Part shown: positions 1 through 8,634 of the stretch, in pieces
Layout of the letters: every line of letters begins with the position of its first letter
How positions within the stretch are numbered: position 1 is the first letter of the stretch
NCBI RefSeq assembly: GCF_900141865.1
Contig: NZ_FQYW01000003.1
Coordinates: 1 to 64,000, forward strand
Direction of reading: 5' to 3'
Origin: Anaerovibrio lipolyticus DSM 3074
GTDB taxonomy: Bacteria > Bacillota > Negativicutes > Selenomonadales > Selenomonadaceae
Length of the DNA: 64,000 nucleotides
Notes under the pieces: generated by a model
The model's database searches: none
Seen by the model: only the letters and a program-made list of their open reading frames with translations
Told to the model about the DNA's origin: nothing
Program-made: the position numbers and the translations under genes

Positions 1-1348
1 GATAACGTATAATATCTTTCGCAAAATTAAATAGACATGGACTATTACCACTTAGTAAGATTGAATCACCACAAACAACTTACGAAAGGGGTAAAGTACC
101 ATGTCTACTAAAATAATACAATTAAATGAGGCCGCAATAAAGGGGGAACTGAAAAATCTTGTAAAAAATAGTGTTGAAGAAACACTGAATGCCTTACTGG
201 ATCATGAAGCAGATGAGTTGGTTAATGCCGACCGCTACGAACGTTCCAACGAGCGGAAAGGGTATCGTTCAGGACATTATGACAGAAATTTCACTACAGC
301 TGCCGGAGATGTGACTCTTCATGTTCCAAAATTAAAAGGAATTCCCTTTGAGACAGCAATAATCGAAAGATATCGTCGTCGTGAAACATCCATTGAAGAA
401 GCACTTATTGAGATGTATCTTGCCGGAGTATCTGTGCGTCGCGTGGAAGATATCACTGAAGCCTTATGGGGTACCAGAGTATCATCCGGCACAGTAAGCA
501 ACCTAAATAAGAAAGCCTATGAGCACATCGAGAAATGGCGTTGTCGCCCGCTGGCTGGGCAATATGCTTATGTCTACGTTGACGGTGTATACCTTAAACG
601 AAGTTGGGGTGGAGAAATCCAGAATGTCTCTGTGCTTGTGGCAATAGGTGTTGACCAGGATGGATATCGTGAAATACTTGGGGCCGCTGAGGGAATGAAG
701 GAAGACCATGAAAGCTGGAAGAATTTTCTCCTTTGGCTCAAAAAACGCGGTCTAAATAATGTAAAACTATTTATTGGTGATAAGAATTATGGAATGCTTG
801 AAACAATAGCGGAAGTATACCCTAAAGCTAAGTATCAGAGGTGTATTGTCCACTTTTATCGCAATGTCTTTTCAGTAGTTCCGAGAGTAAAAGTACGTGA
901 AGTAGCAATGATGTTAAAAGCAATCCATGCCCAGGAAAGTAAGGAAACTGCTCAAGAGAAAGCCCGCCAGGTGGCTGAGAAATTAATTGATATGAAACTC
1001 AAAACAGCTGCCAAGAAAATAATAGATGGCATTGATGAAACACTTACTTTTATGGATTTTCCTAGTCAGCATTGGACAAGGATTCGTACCAATAACACCC
1101 TTGAACGGCTCAACCGTGAGATAAAACGGAGAACTAAGGCCATAGGAGCATTTCCTGATGGCAACAGTGCTCTTATGTTGGTATGCGCCAGATTACGTCA
1201 TGTGGCTTGTTCTGACTGGGGTGTAAAACGCTACATGAATATGAAACACTTAGAGGATAAAGAAAATGATTACGCCGATGTAACGGTCGTGTGATATTCA
1301 ACCATTAAGTGGTAATAAATGATTTTGCGAAAGATTCTTGACACTATC
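1..1348 (+). mobile_element. IS256-family insertion sequence
   Basis: The element is bounded by imperfect inverted ends that both begin GATA. They share the block ATCTTTCGCAAAAT (14-27, and reverse-complemented at 1322-1335) and, after a gap, TATTACCACTTA (about 44-55 and 1306-1317). Ends starting GATAA are typical of IS256 itself. One transposase gene fills the inside. The left end coincides with base 1, so the 8-bp target duplication expected for this family (it would match 1349-1356) lies outside the window and cannot be checked. The right end lies inside an SGNH-type gene that it truncates. Confidence 0.85.
101..1294 (+). CDS. IS256-family transposase (mutator type)
   Basis: A 397-residue DDE transposase, the normal length for the family, which moves the element by cut-and-paste or copy-out chemistry. 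The putative catalytic acidic residues are Asp161 (in VYVDGVY), Asp227 (in FIGDKNY) and Glu335 (in NNTLERLNRE). The C-H motif RCIVHFYRN sits between the second and third acids at 248-254. The N-terminal half (1-145) holds the helical DNA-binding region with the conserved stretch EEALIEMYLAGVSVRRVED. The start ATG follows a good ribosome site (gaaaggggtaaagtaccATG). No frameshift or internal stop is seen, so the copy is probably functional. Confidence 0.95.
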   Translation: MSTKIIQLNEAAIKGELKNLVKNSVEETLNALLDHEADELVNADRYERSNERKGYRSGHYDRNFTTAAGDVTLHVPKLKGIPFETAIIERYRRRETSIEEALIEMYLAGVSVRRVEDITEALWGTRVSSGTVSNLNKKAYEHIEKWRCRPLAGQYAYVYVDGVYLKRSWGGEIQNVSVLVAIGVDQDGYREILGAAEGMKEDHESWKNFLLWLKKRGLNNVKLFIGDKNYGMLETIAEVYPKAKYQRCIVHFYRNVFSVVPRVKVREVAMMLKAIHAQESKETAQEKARQVAEKLIDMKLKTAAKKIIDGIDETLTFMDFPSQHWTRIRTNNTLERLNREIKRRTKAIGAFPDGNSALMLVCARLRHVACSDWGVKRYMNMKHLEDKENDYADVTVV

Positions 1349-1580
1349 CAATAACTTCTGGTTTATTGTAATTTGTATTCAATAGCTTATAGTATGCAGT
1401 TTGTTCATTATACCCTAACCCTATCAAACAATCACTATTGTTTCTCTGCCATTTTATACAGGTATTTATATCATCCAATTCGCCACTTTTTTCCATAACA
1501 ACATAAAAAGGTATGATAAAACATATCAGTAAAATAATTGGGCTAAGAAATAAACATACATTTTTTATAAATTTTTTCAT
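1344..1580 (-). pseudogene. Truncated SGNH/AlgX-like acyltransferase partner protein
   Basis: Only about 78 N-terminal residues survive: a short cytoplasmic start, one hydrophobic signal anchor (residues about 9-28 of the ORF) and a luminal stretch ending KPEVIG. In the intact relative at 7516-8622 the same spot reads PETVIIG followed by the catalytic GSS block. The IS256 right end (1348) falls exactly there, and the stop codon is supplied by IS sequence. The start is set at ATG 1580, preceded by AGGTG; a GTG at 1592 directly abuts the MBOAT stop. The gene follows the MBOAT gene in the same operon. The rest would lie left of the window if it still exists. Confidence 0.75.
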
Positions 1581-1592
1581 ATTATAATTCAC

Positions 1593-3008
1593 CTAAAATT
1601 GAAAATAGACAAACTGATTACTACCTATGCTATTGTTTAATCCAAACAATATAAAAGCGATTAACATGTATAAAAATGCCAAATTAGTTATGTTGCTTTT
1701 CCTCTGTAACAAAGCTATGACATCTTGTTTTAATGAAATATAATCAAATACAAATACAATTGAAATTGACACCAAAAGATATAGGCATATGAATTTTGAT
1801 AAACCAATATACGATGTTGGTGCGTATAAAATAAATTTCAGATTTTGCACTATAAATATAGCATCCCCCAATGATTCTGCTCTAAAAAATACCCAAGCAA
1901 TATTGCAAAAGGTGAATACAAGAGCCCAGTGAATTACTTTAGAACAAATTGATTCCTTAGGAGAAAAACCAAAAATTTTTTCTAAGACTTGAGCTACGCC
2001 ATGTATCCCCCCCCAGCACACAAATGTCCAATTTGCTCCATGCCACAAGCCACTTATTAAAAACGTCACCAAAATATTGAAATAATTTCTGAGACGAGTG
2101 CATCTGTTTCCTCCCAACGGGATATATAAGTAATCTTTGAACCATGATGACAGTGAAATATGCCACCTAGACCAAAACTCTTTCACCGATAATGATAGAT
2201 AAGGACTTGAAAAATTTGTCATCAAGTTGATGCCAAATAACTTTGCTGTTCCAATAGCGATATCTGAATAACCAGAAAAATCACAATATATTTGGACAGA
2301 GAACATAAGAACAATAAAAAGCAGGTCAAATTCTGTGCAAAATGGAAGGTTATTGTATCCCTTATCGACATAGCCGGAGACTACATCAGCAATAGCAATT
2401 TTCTTAAATAATCCCCACAATATTTGTTTTGCACCACACATTGCTAGTGGATAGTAAAAAATTTTAGGTGATTTTATTTGTGGAAGTAAATTTGCAGGTC
2501 TTTCAATTGGCCCAGCAACTAACTGTGGGAAGAATGAAATAAAAGTAGCATATTGCCCGAAATGGCGTTCAGCCTTTACCTTTCCCTTATAAACATCAAT
2601 CACATAACTCAATGTCTGGAATGTATAAAAGGATATCCCCACTGGCAACAACACTTGCAATGTTACAGGATGTAGCGGTATCGCCAACCGACCACACACA
2701 TAGGCTATCGATTCGGATATGAAATTAAAATATTTAAATAAAAACAGCACGCCTAAACAAATAAGGCTAGCTAAGAACAGGATAATTTTCTTTCGCCTTG
2801 CTGACTCCGTTCGATCCAATAAAATAGCAGAGATATAAGACACTATGGTTGTGCCTAAAATCAGTACCACATACTTTGGATTCCAACTCATATAAAAAAA
2901 ATAGCTTGCAACCAACAATAATATCCACCTAAATCTGTGTGGTATTGACCAATACAAAAGAAAAACTATTGGCAAGAAAATTGCATATTCTATAGAATTA
3001 AAACTCAT
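1593..3008 (-). CDS. MBOAT-family membrane O-acyltransferase (copy 1)
   Basis: An integral membrane acyltransferase that would pass an acyl group across the membrane to a surface polymer, as DltB and AlgI do. About 471 residues with roughly ten membrane segments. Diagnostic motifs are PVGISFYTFQ (122-131), PQLVAGPIER (161-170), EFWSRWHISLS (277-287, with His283) and LWHGANW with the probable catalytic His323. ATG 3008 is chosen because it has GTGAGG upstream and aligns without gaps to copy 2 at 8635; an upstream in-frame start at 3119 would add an unrelated 37-residue leader. Copy 1 departs from copy 2 around residues 185-200, where GLRLMAWGFF is replaced. A run of eight G (2007-2014) encodes part of the WGGIHG motif and could slip. 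Confidence 0.88.
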   Translation of the reverse strand: MSFNSIEYAIFLPIVFLLYWSIPHRFRWILLLVASYFFYMSWNPKYVVLILGTTIVSYISAILLDRTESARRKKIILFLASLICLGVLFLFKYFNFISESIAYVCGRLAIPLHPVTLQVLLPVGISFYTFQTLSYVIDVYKGKVKAERHFGQYATFISFFPQLVAGPIERPANLLPQIKSPKIFYYPLAMCGAKQILWGLFKKIAIADVVSGYVDKGYNNLPFCTEFDLLFIVLMFSVQIYCDFSGYSDIAIGTAKLFGINLMTNFSSPYLSLSVKEFWSRWHISLSSWFKDYLYIPLGGNRCTRLRNYFNILVTFLISGLWHGANWTFVCWGGIHGVAQVLEKIFGFSPKESICSKVIHWALVFTFCNIAWVFFRAESLGDAIFIVQNLKFILYAPTSYIGLSKFICLYLLVSISIVFVFDYISLKQDVIALLQRKSNITNLAFLYMLIAFILFGLNNSIGSNQFVYFQF

Positions 3009-3153
3009 TGTATTCCTCACTTCAATGTAAACATCAAAATATACCATATCAAAAATACAGGCCACCAGTACAAAACCAGCGACCTGTAGTATTCTATCAC
3101 AATTAATAATTATATTCAAATATATGGCGTATCAAAAGCCTTATGCTCTATTT

Positions 3154-3909
3154 TTATTCATCCACCCCCTGTAGAATTTTAGAGTACCTGTCCCACAATT
3201 CACCATACCCTTTTGTAGATGGTCTAACAGGATGCGGTAAATTATTTTCCTCGTCCACAACTATTTCTCCATTACTATTCATTATAAGAATACGAGTACC
3301 CAAAGTAATGGCCTCTTGAATGTTATGTGTAACAAACATAACTGTCATATTTTCCGTGCGAGAAATATTATATAACTCCCCTTGTAGCCTGTTCCGTGTT
3401 ATGGCATCTAAAGCAGCAAATGGTTCATCCATAAGTACAATCTGCGGTATCAAAGCTATCGCTCTAGCTATAGCCACTCTCTGTTTCATTCCTCCTGAAA
3501 GTTCATGAGGATAAAACTTTCTGTACTCATACAGGCCCACTTTTTTTAGCATATCTTCACATCTGCACCGCAAGTCGTTTTCATCTTTTATACCTTGTAT
3601 TTTCATTGGATACTGGATATTTTGCTCCACCGTCTTCCAAGGGAAAAGCTGATTATAATCCTGAAAAACCATCACACGTTCTACTGAAGGTTTTTTTACT
3701 ACCTTGGAATTACAAATTATCTCACCACTATAGTCTTCAAAACCTGCTATACAACGCAATAAGGTAGACTTGCCACAACCTGAAGGACCTAATATGCAGA
3801 TGAATTCATTAGACTTAACTGTCAAATGTAAATTGTGCAATATTTTATTTTTACCACGAGGTGAGGAATACTGCTTAGTCAATCCTGTTATTGATAAAAT
3901 ATCACTCAT
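3154..3909 (-). CDS. ABC transporter ATP-binding protein, SsuB/TauB type
   Basis: The cytoplasmic ATPase of a nitrate/sulfonate/taurine-type importer, 251 residues. Walker A is GPSGCGKST (41-49), the Q-loop glutamine is Gln83 in VFQDYNQLFPW, the signature is LSGGMKQR (137-144), Walker B is VLMDEPFAALD (158-168) and the H-loop His is in VTHNIQEA (about 195). The FQD.NQLFPW Q-loop and short length are typical of the SsuB/TauB/NrtD group. Its ATG overlaps the permease stop by 4 bp, so the two are translationally coupled. It is the last gene of the importer; the MBOAT gene follows after 145 bp. The substrate cannot be read from this subunit. Confidence 0.92.
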   Translation of the reverse strand: MSDILSITGLTKQYSSPRGKNKILHNLHLTVKSNEFICILGPSGCGKSTLLRCIAGFEDYSGEIICNSKVVKKPSVERVMVFQDYNQLFPWKTVEQNIQYPMKIQGIKDENDLRCRCEDMLKKVGLYEYRKFYPHELSGGMKQRVAIARAIALIPQIVLMDEPFAALDAITRNRLQGELYNISRTENMTVMFVTHNIQEAITLGTRILIMNSNGEIVVDEENNLPHPVRPSTKGYGELWDRYSKILQGVDE

Positions 3910-4724
3910 CTAATCATTCCCCACCTTTTTACTGTCCTGCTCTCTATCACGTGAAAAAAGCCATATTCCACAATAACACCAACTATTATAATGAGGAAGA
4001 TTGCACCATAAACGCTAGGGTAATCAAGCCATATGGTTCGGGCATTATTAATATATACCCCTATCCCCGCGGACTGTGCAGCACCGAAAATCATTTCAGC
4101 ACTTATTAGTCCCCGCCAAGCCCTTGCCCAGCCAATCTTCAACCCCGACAAGACATTGGCAAATGATGCTGGAATATATACCCCTGCAAGCAAACCATAA
4201 ATGCTAAGTCCATAATTCTTGCCAGCTTCAATATAGGTAGGTGGAATCATGCGAAATCCATCCATTATATTTCGTGACATGGGCCAAAGGACTGAATGTA
4301 TTACCAAAATCAAAATTGAAAGATCATTGGCCCCAACTGTAATCATCAAGATTGGCAACAATGCCACTCCAGGTAATAAATCAAATATGGATATTAATAA
4401 CCTATAAATTGAACCAATTATGTTATTCACAACTGACAGCCCCGATAAAACAACAGCAGTCAAAGCCCCAATGGCTAAACCTTCTACGATTAAGATGAAG
4501 GAATGTGCCATGTAAAGCAAGATCGGTTGTCTGGTGCTGGTAAATGAATCTATGAGGTGCGCTACTATCACATCTAGTGCCGGAAACCCCATAATATTTC
4601 GTGACGTTGCGTATAATTGCCAAGAAATGCAACAAATTACAACGAATATGAACTGTACCCCTAAACTAGTATATCTACTCTTAAGCTTTGTATAGTTTTC
4701 TTTATTCACAAGACACACCGCCAT
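3906..4724 (-). CDS. ABC transporter permease, SsuC/TauC type
   Basis: A six-segment inner-membrane permease of the BPD_transp_1 family, up to 272 residues. The cytoplasmic coupling loop that docks on the ATPase is recognisable as EAGKNYGLSIYG...IPASFANVLSGLKIGWARAW (about 180-220), the pattern seen in SsuC/TauC/ThiX permeases. The ATG at 4724 overlaps the upstream lipoprotein gene by 23 bp and has a poor ribosome site. A GTG at 4709, overlapping that gene's stop and preceded by GGCGGTG, is an equally good start. The gene overlaps the ATPase gene by 4 bp downstream. Confidence 0.9.
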   Translation of the reverse strand: MAVCLVNKENYTKLKSRYTSLGVQFIFVVICCISWQLYATSRNIMGFPALDVIVAHLIDSFTSTRQPILLYMAHSFILIVEGLAIGALTAVVLSGLSVVNNIIGSIYRLLISIFDLLPGVALLPILMITVGANDLSILILVIHSVLWPMSRNIMDGFRMIPPTYIEAGKNYGLSIYGLLAGVYIPASFANVLSGLKIGWARAWRGLISAEMIFGAAQSAGIGVYINNARTIWLDYPSVYGAIFLIIIVGVIVEYGFFHVIESRTVKRWGMIR

Positions 4725-5673
4725 AGCAGAATTGTTCTTTGCTCACATCTTTTTCAACGAAACCTGCACGCTTCATAAATTCAGCCATTAAACGCAAACC
4801 GCGAATATCTGTGAAAAACTTACAATCCGGTTCTTTCAGATAAGATTTAATTACCTCTTTATCCAGCTTAAGATATTGTTCTTCAATGGAAATAGTATCA
4901 TCTGGATTAGAATTAATATAATCTACTGATTGCGCAAATGCCTTCTGTACGGCCTCAAAAAGCTCTTTATCATTTTCCAAGGTGGTTGCTGCCATAGCAA
5001 CTAAAAATGTATTGCCCTGAGGCCATGCCTCTTTTACTTCTGGTAATTCAATATACTTTGCCTGTGCACGTTCCTGATAAATAAACGGAGCAGAGGTCAA
5101 ATGCAATTTGACAACTCCAGCCTCCAAAGCCGCCATCCCCTCTGCGTGAGACATACGTTGAATATTATTGTCCAGCGCATGAGCATCACCTAATGTTTTT
5201 TCAGCAGCCATACCTAACAGAATGTGCTGAATAGACCCTGTAGAAACTAATGCTATTTTATCTTCTGGCTTAATCTGCTTCAATGAAGAAATGCTGGCAT
5301 CATTACTCATAAGGCCATTTGATTGCGAACAAAGATTAGCAATTGCTTTGTATGGTATTCCTTTAGATACCCCTGAAATAGCCGGAGCCAGCCCCATACA
5401 ACCAATATCAATAGTGCCGCCTATAATTCCCTCATTAATTGCTGCTCCAGAATCCAGCTTAACATAATTTACTTCTACATTACCATTATAATTCTTTTCG
5501 ATTAGCTTTTGTGATTCCATCACATGGACAGGGGCATATCCAATCCCCCCCTGATAAGCAATAGTTATTTTTTTCGGCGCATTGCCATCCTGCCCATTAG
5601 TACCACAACCTTGCAGTAAAAACATTCCTAAAACGAAGATAGCAACTAAAGAAATTATTTTTTTCATATTCAA
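4702..5673 (-). CDS. ABC transporter substrate-binding lipoprotein (SsuA/NMT1-like)
   Basis: A 323-residue periplasmic binding protein. The signal peptide ends in the lipobox LLQGC with lipidated Cys23. The mature part has the NMT1/SsuA pattern: ITIAYQGGIGYAPVHVM (about 36-52), then the ligand-loop pattern GGTIDIGCMGLAPAISG (about 85-101). Such proteins bind small anions or pyrimidines such as sulfonates, taurine, nitrate or thiamine precursors. Being co-transcribed with an adenylate-forming ligase suggests a carboxylic acid as cargo, which is inference. Its start overlaps the ligase stop by 4 bp. A G7 run (5545-5551) sits in codons 41-43. Confidence 0.88.
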   Translation of the reverse strand: MNMKKIISLVAIFVLGMFLLQGCGTNGQDGNAPKKITIAYQGGIGYAPVHVMESQKLIEKNYNGNVEVNYVKLDSGAAINEGIIGGTIDIGCMGLAPAISGVSKGIPYKAIANLCSQSNGLMSNDASISSLKQIKPEDKIALVSTGSIQHILLGMAAEKTLGDAHALDNNIQRMSHAEGMAALEAGVVKLHLTSAPFIYQERAQAKYIELPEVKEAWPQGNTFLVAMAATTLENDKELFEAVQKAFAQSVDYINSNPDDTISIEEQYLKLDKEVIKSYLKEPDCKFFTDIRGLRLMAEFMKRAGFVEKDVSKEQFCYGGVSCE

Positions 5674-7139
5674 AACTCCTTATGTAATTCTAGTAACTCC
5701 TTACGCTTAATCTTACCATTAAAAGTTCGTGGTATACTATCCACAAACTCAATAAAACGTGGGACTTTGTATGGTTCAAGTACGCTTTGCAAAAATGATT
5801 TTATATCCACTTCATTGGTTGTAACACCTTGCTGTAAGACGACAAACAACTTAGGAACCTGACCTACGGTAGCATCTGCTAGTGGAATACAAGCACTATC
5901 TTTAATAGCAGGCATCTCTCTGGCAGCCTCTTCAACCTCCTCCGGTGATACTTTTTTCCCCCCAACGTTGATTATATCCCCCTTTCTTCCCAAAAGAATT
6001 ATATCTCCATCCACATCGATATACGCCTCGTCAGAATTATAAACTACACCATCGCGTAGTACTTTTGAAGTTTCTTCTTCGTCTTTCCAATACCCCTGCA
6101 TATTCATAGTACCACAACAAGAAAGCAGTCCTGTTTTCCCACGTGGAACTTCATTATTATTCTCATCGATTATTCGTATTATTGCATTACATGTAGGTCT
6201 GCCAATACATTTCTTTTTGGTATTTGGTCTATTAAAATTATAGATAGCAATGCAACCGCTTTCAGTACTGCCGTAAAAGTTATATAAACGACTCTTGGGA
6301 AGTAATCTGCACAATTCTTCTTGATCGCTCTCAGGTAAGGGAGCAGCCCCCAACTGTATATATCTTATGGTATCTTGATAATCTGCTAAACGGCCTTCGC
6401 TCATTCGCAGAAAAATTGTCAACGCAGCTGGAACAATATCCATCGCATTTACTTTATATTTATCCATATACTCAAAAAATGCATCTGTGTTTATGATATC
6501 AGCAATAAGAACCACTGTACCTCCGCACACCATATTTGCATAATACCGACGCAAGCCATGTGAATGATTTAACGGTGAAGGAATAATCTCTACATTATCA
6601 TGCTCCATCTCAACACCAGTGATAACATTTTCTGCCAGAGCAATATCAGCACCATGCGTCATGACAATTCCTTTTTCTTTACCTGTAGTACCTGTACTAA
6701 AAAGCATTTCACTTATATCATCCGACTTAGGGAATGACAGCTGAATATTATTACTATGCTCGCTCACGAGATCAGAAAAATCTTTAAACAATAACGCTTT
6801 TATGCTAGTTTGAATGGGTCTAATTGTAACAATTAAATCCGCCTCTGCCCTTTGCACAAAGGTATTCATCTTTGTTGACGCACAATTATTTTCAATCGGA
6901 ACAAAAATTCCTCCTAATAGCTGTACCGCAGCTTCCAAAGCTAAATATGTAATAGAGTGCTCTGCCTCAACAATCACTCTATCACCTTTGTTAATTCCAA
7001 CCTCTTTAAGTTTCAATAATGTCGTTATTATTTTATTTTTAAAATTGCCATAACTAATCTCTCCATACTGATCAACCAAACACAGTTTATCTGGCTGCTT
7101 ATTGGCATGAAAAAAAATATATTCAACTACCGATTCCAT
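5670..7139 (-). CDS. AMP-dependent acyl ligase (acyl-CoA synthetase/DltA superfamily)
   Basis: A 489-residue adenylate-forming enzyme expected to activate a carboxylate as acyl-AMP and pass it to CoA or a carrier. The core motifs are present: the ATP loop FSTGTTGKEKG (147-157), the A5 motif YGSTESG (289-295), the A8 hinge GRKGDIINVGGKKVSPEE (384-401) and the C-terminal catalytic Lys476 in FNGKIKRKE. Motif A7, usually Y.TGD, reads YNSDEAY (367-373) but keeps the Asp. A G6/A6 run lies in the hinge codons. First gene of the importer operon, with GAGGT about five bases before the ATG. No acyl carrier protein gene is nearby. Specificity cannot be assigned by eye. Confidence 0.88.
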   Translation of the reverse strand: MESVVEYIFFHANKQPDKLCLVDQYGEISYGNFKNKIITTLLKLKEVGINKGDRVIVEAEHSITYLALEAAVQLLGGIFVPIENNCASTKMNTFVQRAEADLIVTIRPIQTSIKALLFKDFSDLVSEHSNNIQLSFPKSDDISEMLFSTGTTGKEKGIVMTHGADIALAENVITGVEMEHDNVEIIPSPLNHSHGLRRYYANMVCGGTVVLIADIINTDAFFEYMDKYKVNAMDIVPAALTIFLRMSEGRLADYQDTIRYIQLGAAPLPESDQEELCRLLPKSRLYNFYGSTESGCIAIYNFNRPNTKKKCIGRPTCNAIIRIIDENNNEVPRGKTGLLSCCGTMNMQGYWKDEEETSKVLRDGVVYNSDEAYIDVDGDIILLGRKGDIINVGGKKVSPEEVEEAAREMPAIKDSACIPLADATVGQVPKLFVVLQQGVTTNEVDIKSFLQSVLEPYKVPRFIEFVDSIPRTFNGKIKRKELLELHKEF

Positions 7140-7515
7140 GAGTACCTCTACCTCTTTTCAAGAAAATAGTGCATTATGAATAACTACCGCAAGAGCCGTG
7201 TGGATAAATTTCCCGCATACAACTTTTCACATTCACTTTAACCTTCCAAACTCTTTTTTCAATTCACCCTTGTACATAATTAGGAAATTCACTAACTGTG
7301 TATAACCCACTTCATTATAAATGTCCCCCCCCCCGTGGTCAAATGTTTTTTTCAACATTCGACCACGAAAGTTTGCGAAATAAAAAGACAGTAATCCTAA
7401 ATAAGATCACTGCCAAAAAAATAGACACAGTCGTATTTAACACCCAAAAGAACCATATTTTAGTTCCTTGCCAGATACCATTACATTGTCAGATTATTAT
7501 TTTAATATTTAAAAA
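7140..7515. other. Intergenic region with poly-C tract and inverted repeat
   Basis: A 376-bp gap between the SGNH gene and the ligase gene, both on the minus strand. It holds a run of ten C (7325-7334) directly joined to an inverted repeat with 14-base arms and one mismatch (7334-7347 and 7354-7367, arm CGTGGTCAAATGTT). No T-run follows on either strand, so it is not an ordinary intrinsic terminator; an operator or attenuator is more likely. An 88-codon plus-strand ORF here has no coding character. The ligase-operon promoter presumably lies here but I cannot place it. Confidence 0.5.
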
Positions 7516-8622
7516 TTACATATCACAGTCTGTACATATTATATTATTATTTACATATTTATAATCCTCAAACATTTTATCAGGTTTTAAATGAAGCCAA
7601 TCCATAAAATCATTAGTGGTATAATTATTCTTGATCGGATTATAACTGCCATGAACAGGAATATTATATTTTTCACCAAGCTTACGAACTGCATTCTCAA
7701 CGTTTTCTACACCAGAGAAGTTCTCGTGAGATACAAAAAATTCATACACTTTGGGGTGCCAGACAGGTAAATACAAATGTACCTTTACGCCATTGTCCAA
7801 CAAATATTTTATCAACTGCTCAAATTCATTCCACTGCTCAGGGGGAATATCTTTAAACCCTTTCCCCACTTGATATATAGTCCCCGACTTTACTTGAGTT
7901 GCTACTTCATTCTCTATGTCACGACTCGTATGAAATTCTTTTATCGCTGGAACATATCGTCCCCCGGGTGCTATTTTTTGCTTTTCCCCTACAACCTCAT
8001 CACTTGCCACTGATACCGTTTCATTCCCCTTTTTAAGCCCAGTCTTTTCCAGTCTTTTTAAGGAATCCCTAAAATATTCTAGCGAGTATAATTCCTTTAT
8101 CTTGGAATACCCACGAATGTCCTTGACATTTTTATCATATAGATGTTCTTTCTCTGAAAAACCATCTATTAAATATACCGCATATTGGGTGATGGAGGTC
8201 TGACGACCATTGGAAGCAGCACGCAAAAATGCCCAAGGATCCACACCAATTACCACCCGTTTCGGCATTTTATCATAATATTTTAACAAGCCTACAATTG
8301 AATAATAGTCTCCCAAATAGGCCCCTGACATACCTGCATTATATGTATCACGGTAATCAAACGGTATATACATAACATGGCTAGAGCCAATTATCACTGT
8401 TTCGGGTGCATGACTCATGGCTGCAATTTGTTTTTCCTTTAATAGCCCCTCATCAAGGTTTGCCGGTACTTTCACTATATATCCGGCATTTAGATATTCT
8501 GCAACTTTAGTCACCATAGCATCATGAAAGCGATTGGCTGGATCTACAAAATAGTTACAACTTATGATAGGCACAAAGGTCATACAAGTTATCAAAAAGA
8601 ATTTTATAATAAACTTTTTCAT
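7516..8622 (-). CDS. SGNH-type (AlgX/DltD-like) cell-surface acylation protein
   Basis: About 368 residues with an N-terminal signal anchor (residues about 3-24) and an extracytoplasmic SGNH-hydrolase-like domain. The putative nucleophile block is VIIGSSHVMY (about 77-86), and the Asp/His pair is in FMDWLHLKP near the C terminus (about Asp341 and His344). Partners of this kind (AlgJ/AlgX, DltD) complete acyl transfer from the MBOAT protein to a polymer outside the membrane. ATG 8622 has GAGG seven bases upstream; the longer form begins with an unlikely TTG. It starts 12 bases after the MBOAT copy 2 stop, a typical MBOAT-SGNH pair. Confidence 0.82.
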   Translation of the reverse strand: MKKFIIKFFLITCMTFVPIISCNYFVDPANRFHDAMVTKVAEYLNAGYIVKVPANLDEGLLKEKQIAAMSHAPETVIIGSSHVMYIPFDYRDTYNAGMSGAYLGDYYSIVGLLKYYDKMPKRVVIGVDPWAFLRAASNGRQTSITQYAVYLIDGFSEKEHLYDKNVKDIRGYSKIKELYSLEYFRDSLKRLEKTGLKKGNETVSVASDEVVGEKQKIAPGGRYVPAIKEFHTSRDIENEVATQVKSGTIYQVGKGFKDIPPEQWNEFEQLIKYLLDNGVKVHLYLPVWHPKVYEFFVSHENFSGVENVENAVRKLGEKYNIPVHGSYNPIKNNYTTNDFMDWLHLKPDKMFEDYKYVNNNIICTDCDM

Positions 8623-8634
8623 AATCAAGCCTCA

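Noticed and set aside
3009-3119. 37-residue N-terminal extension of MBOAT copy 1
   Set aside because: Copy 2 lacks it, and ATG 3008 has a good ribosome site and a matching N terminus.
7334-7367. Intrinsic terminator after the SGNH gene
   Set aside because: The stem is good, but no T-run follows on either strand; a G/C homopolymer does.
7298-7564. 88-codon plus-strand ORF in the ligase/SGNH gap
   Set aside because: Crosses the C10 run and the inverted repeat, overlaps the SGNH 3' end and has no ribosome site.
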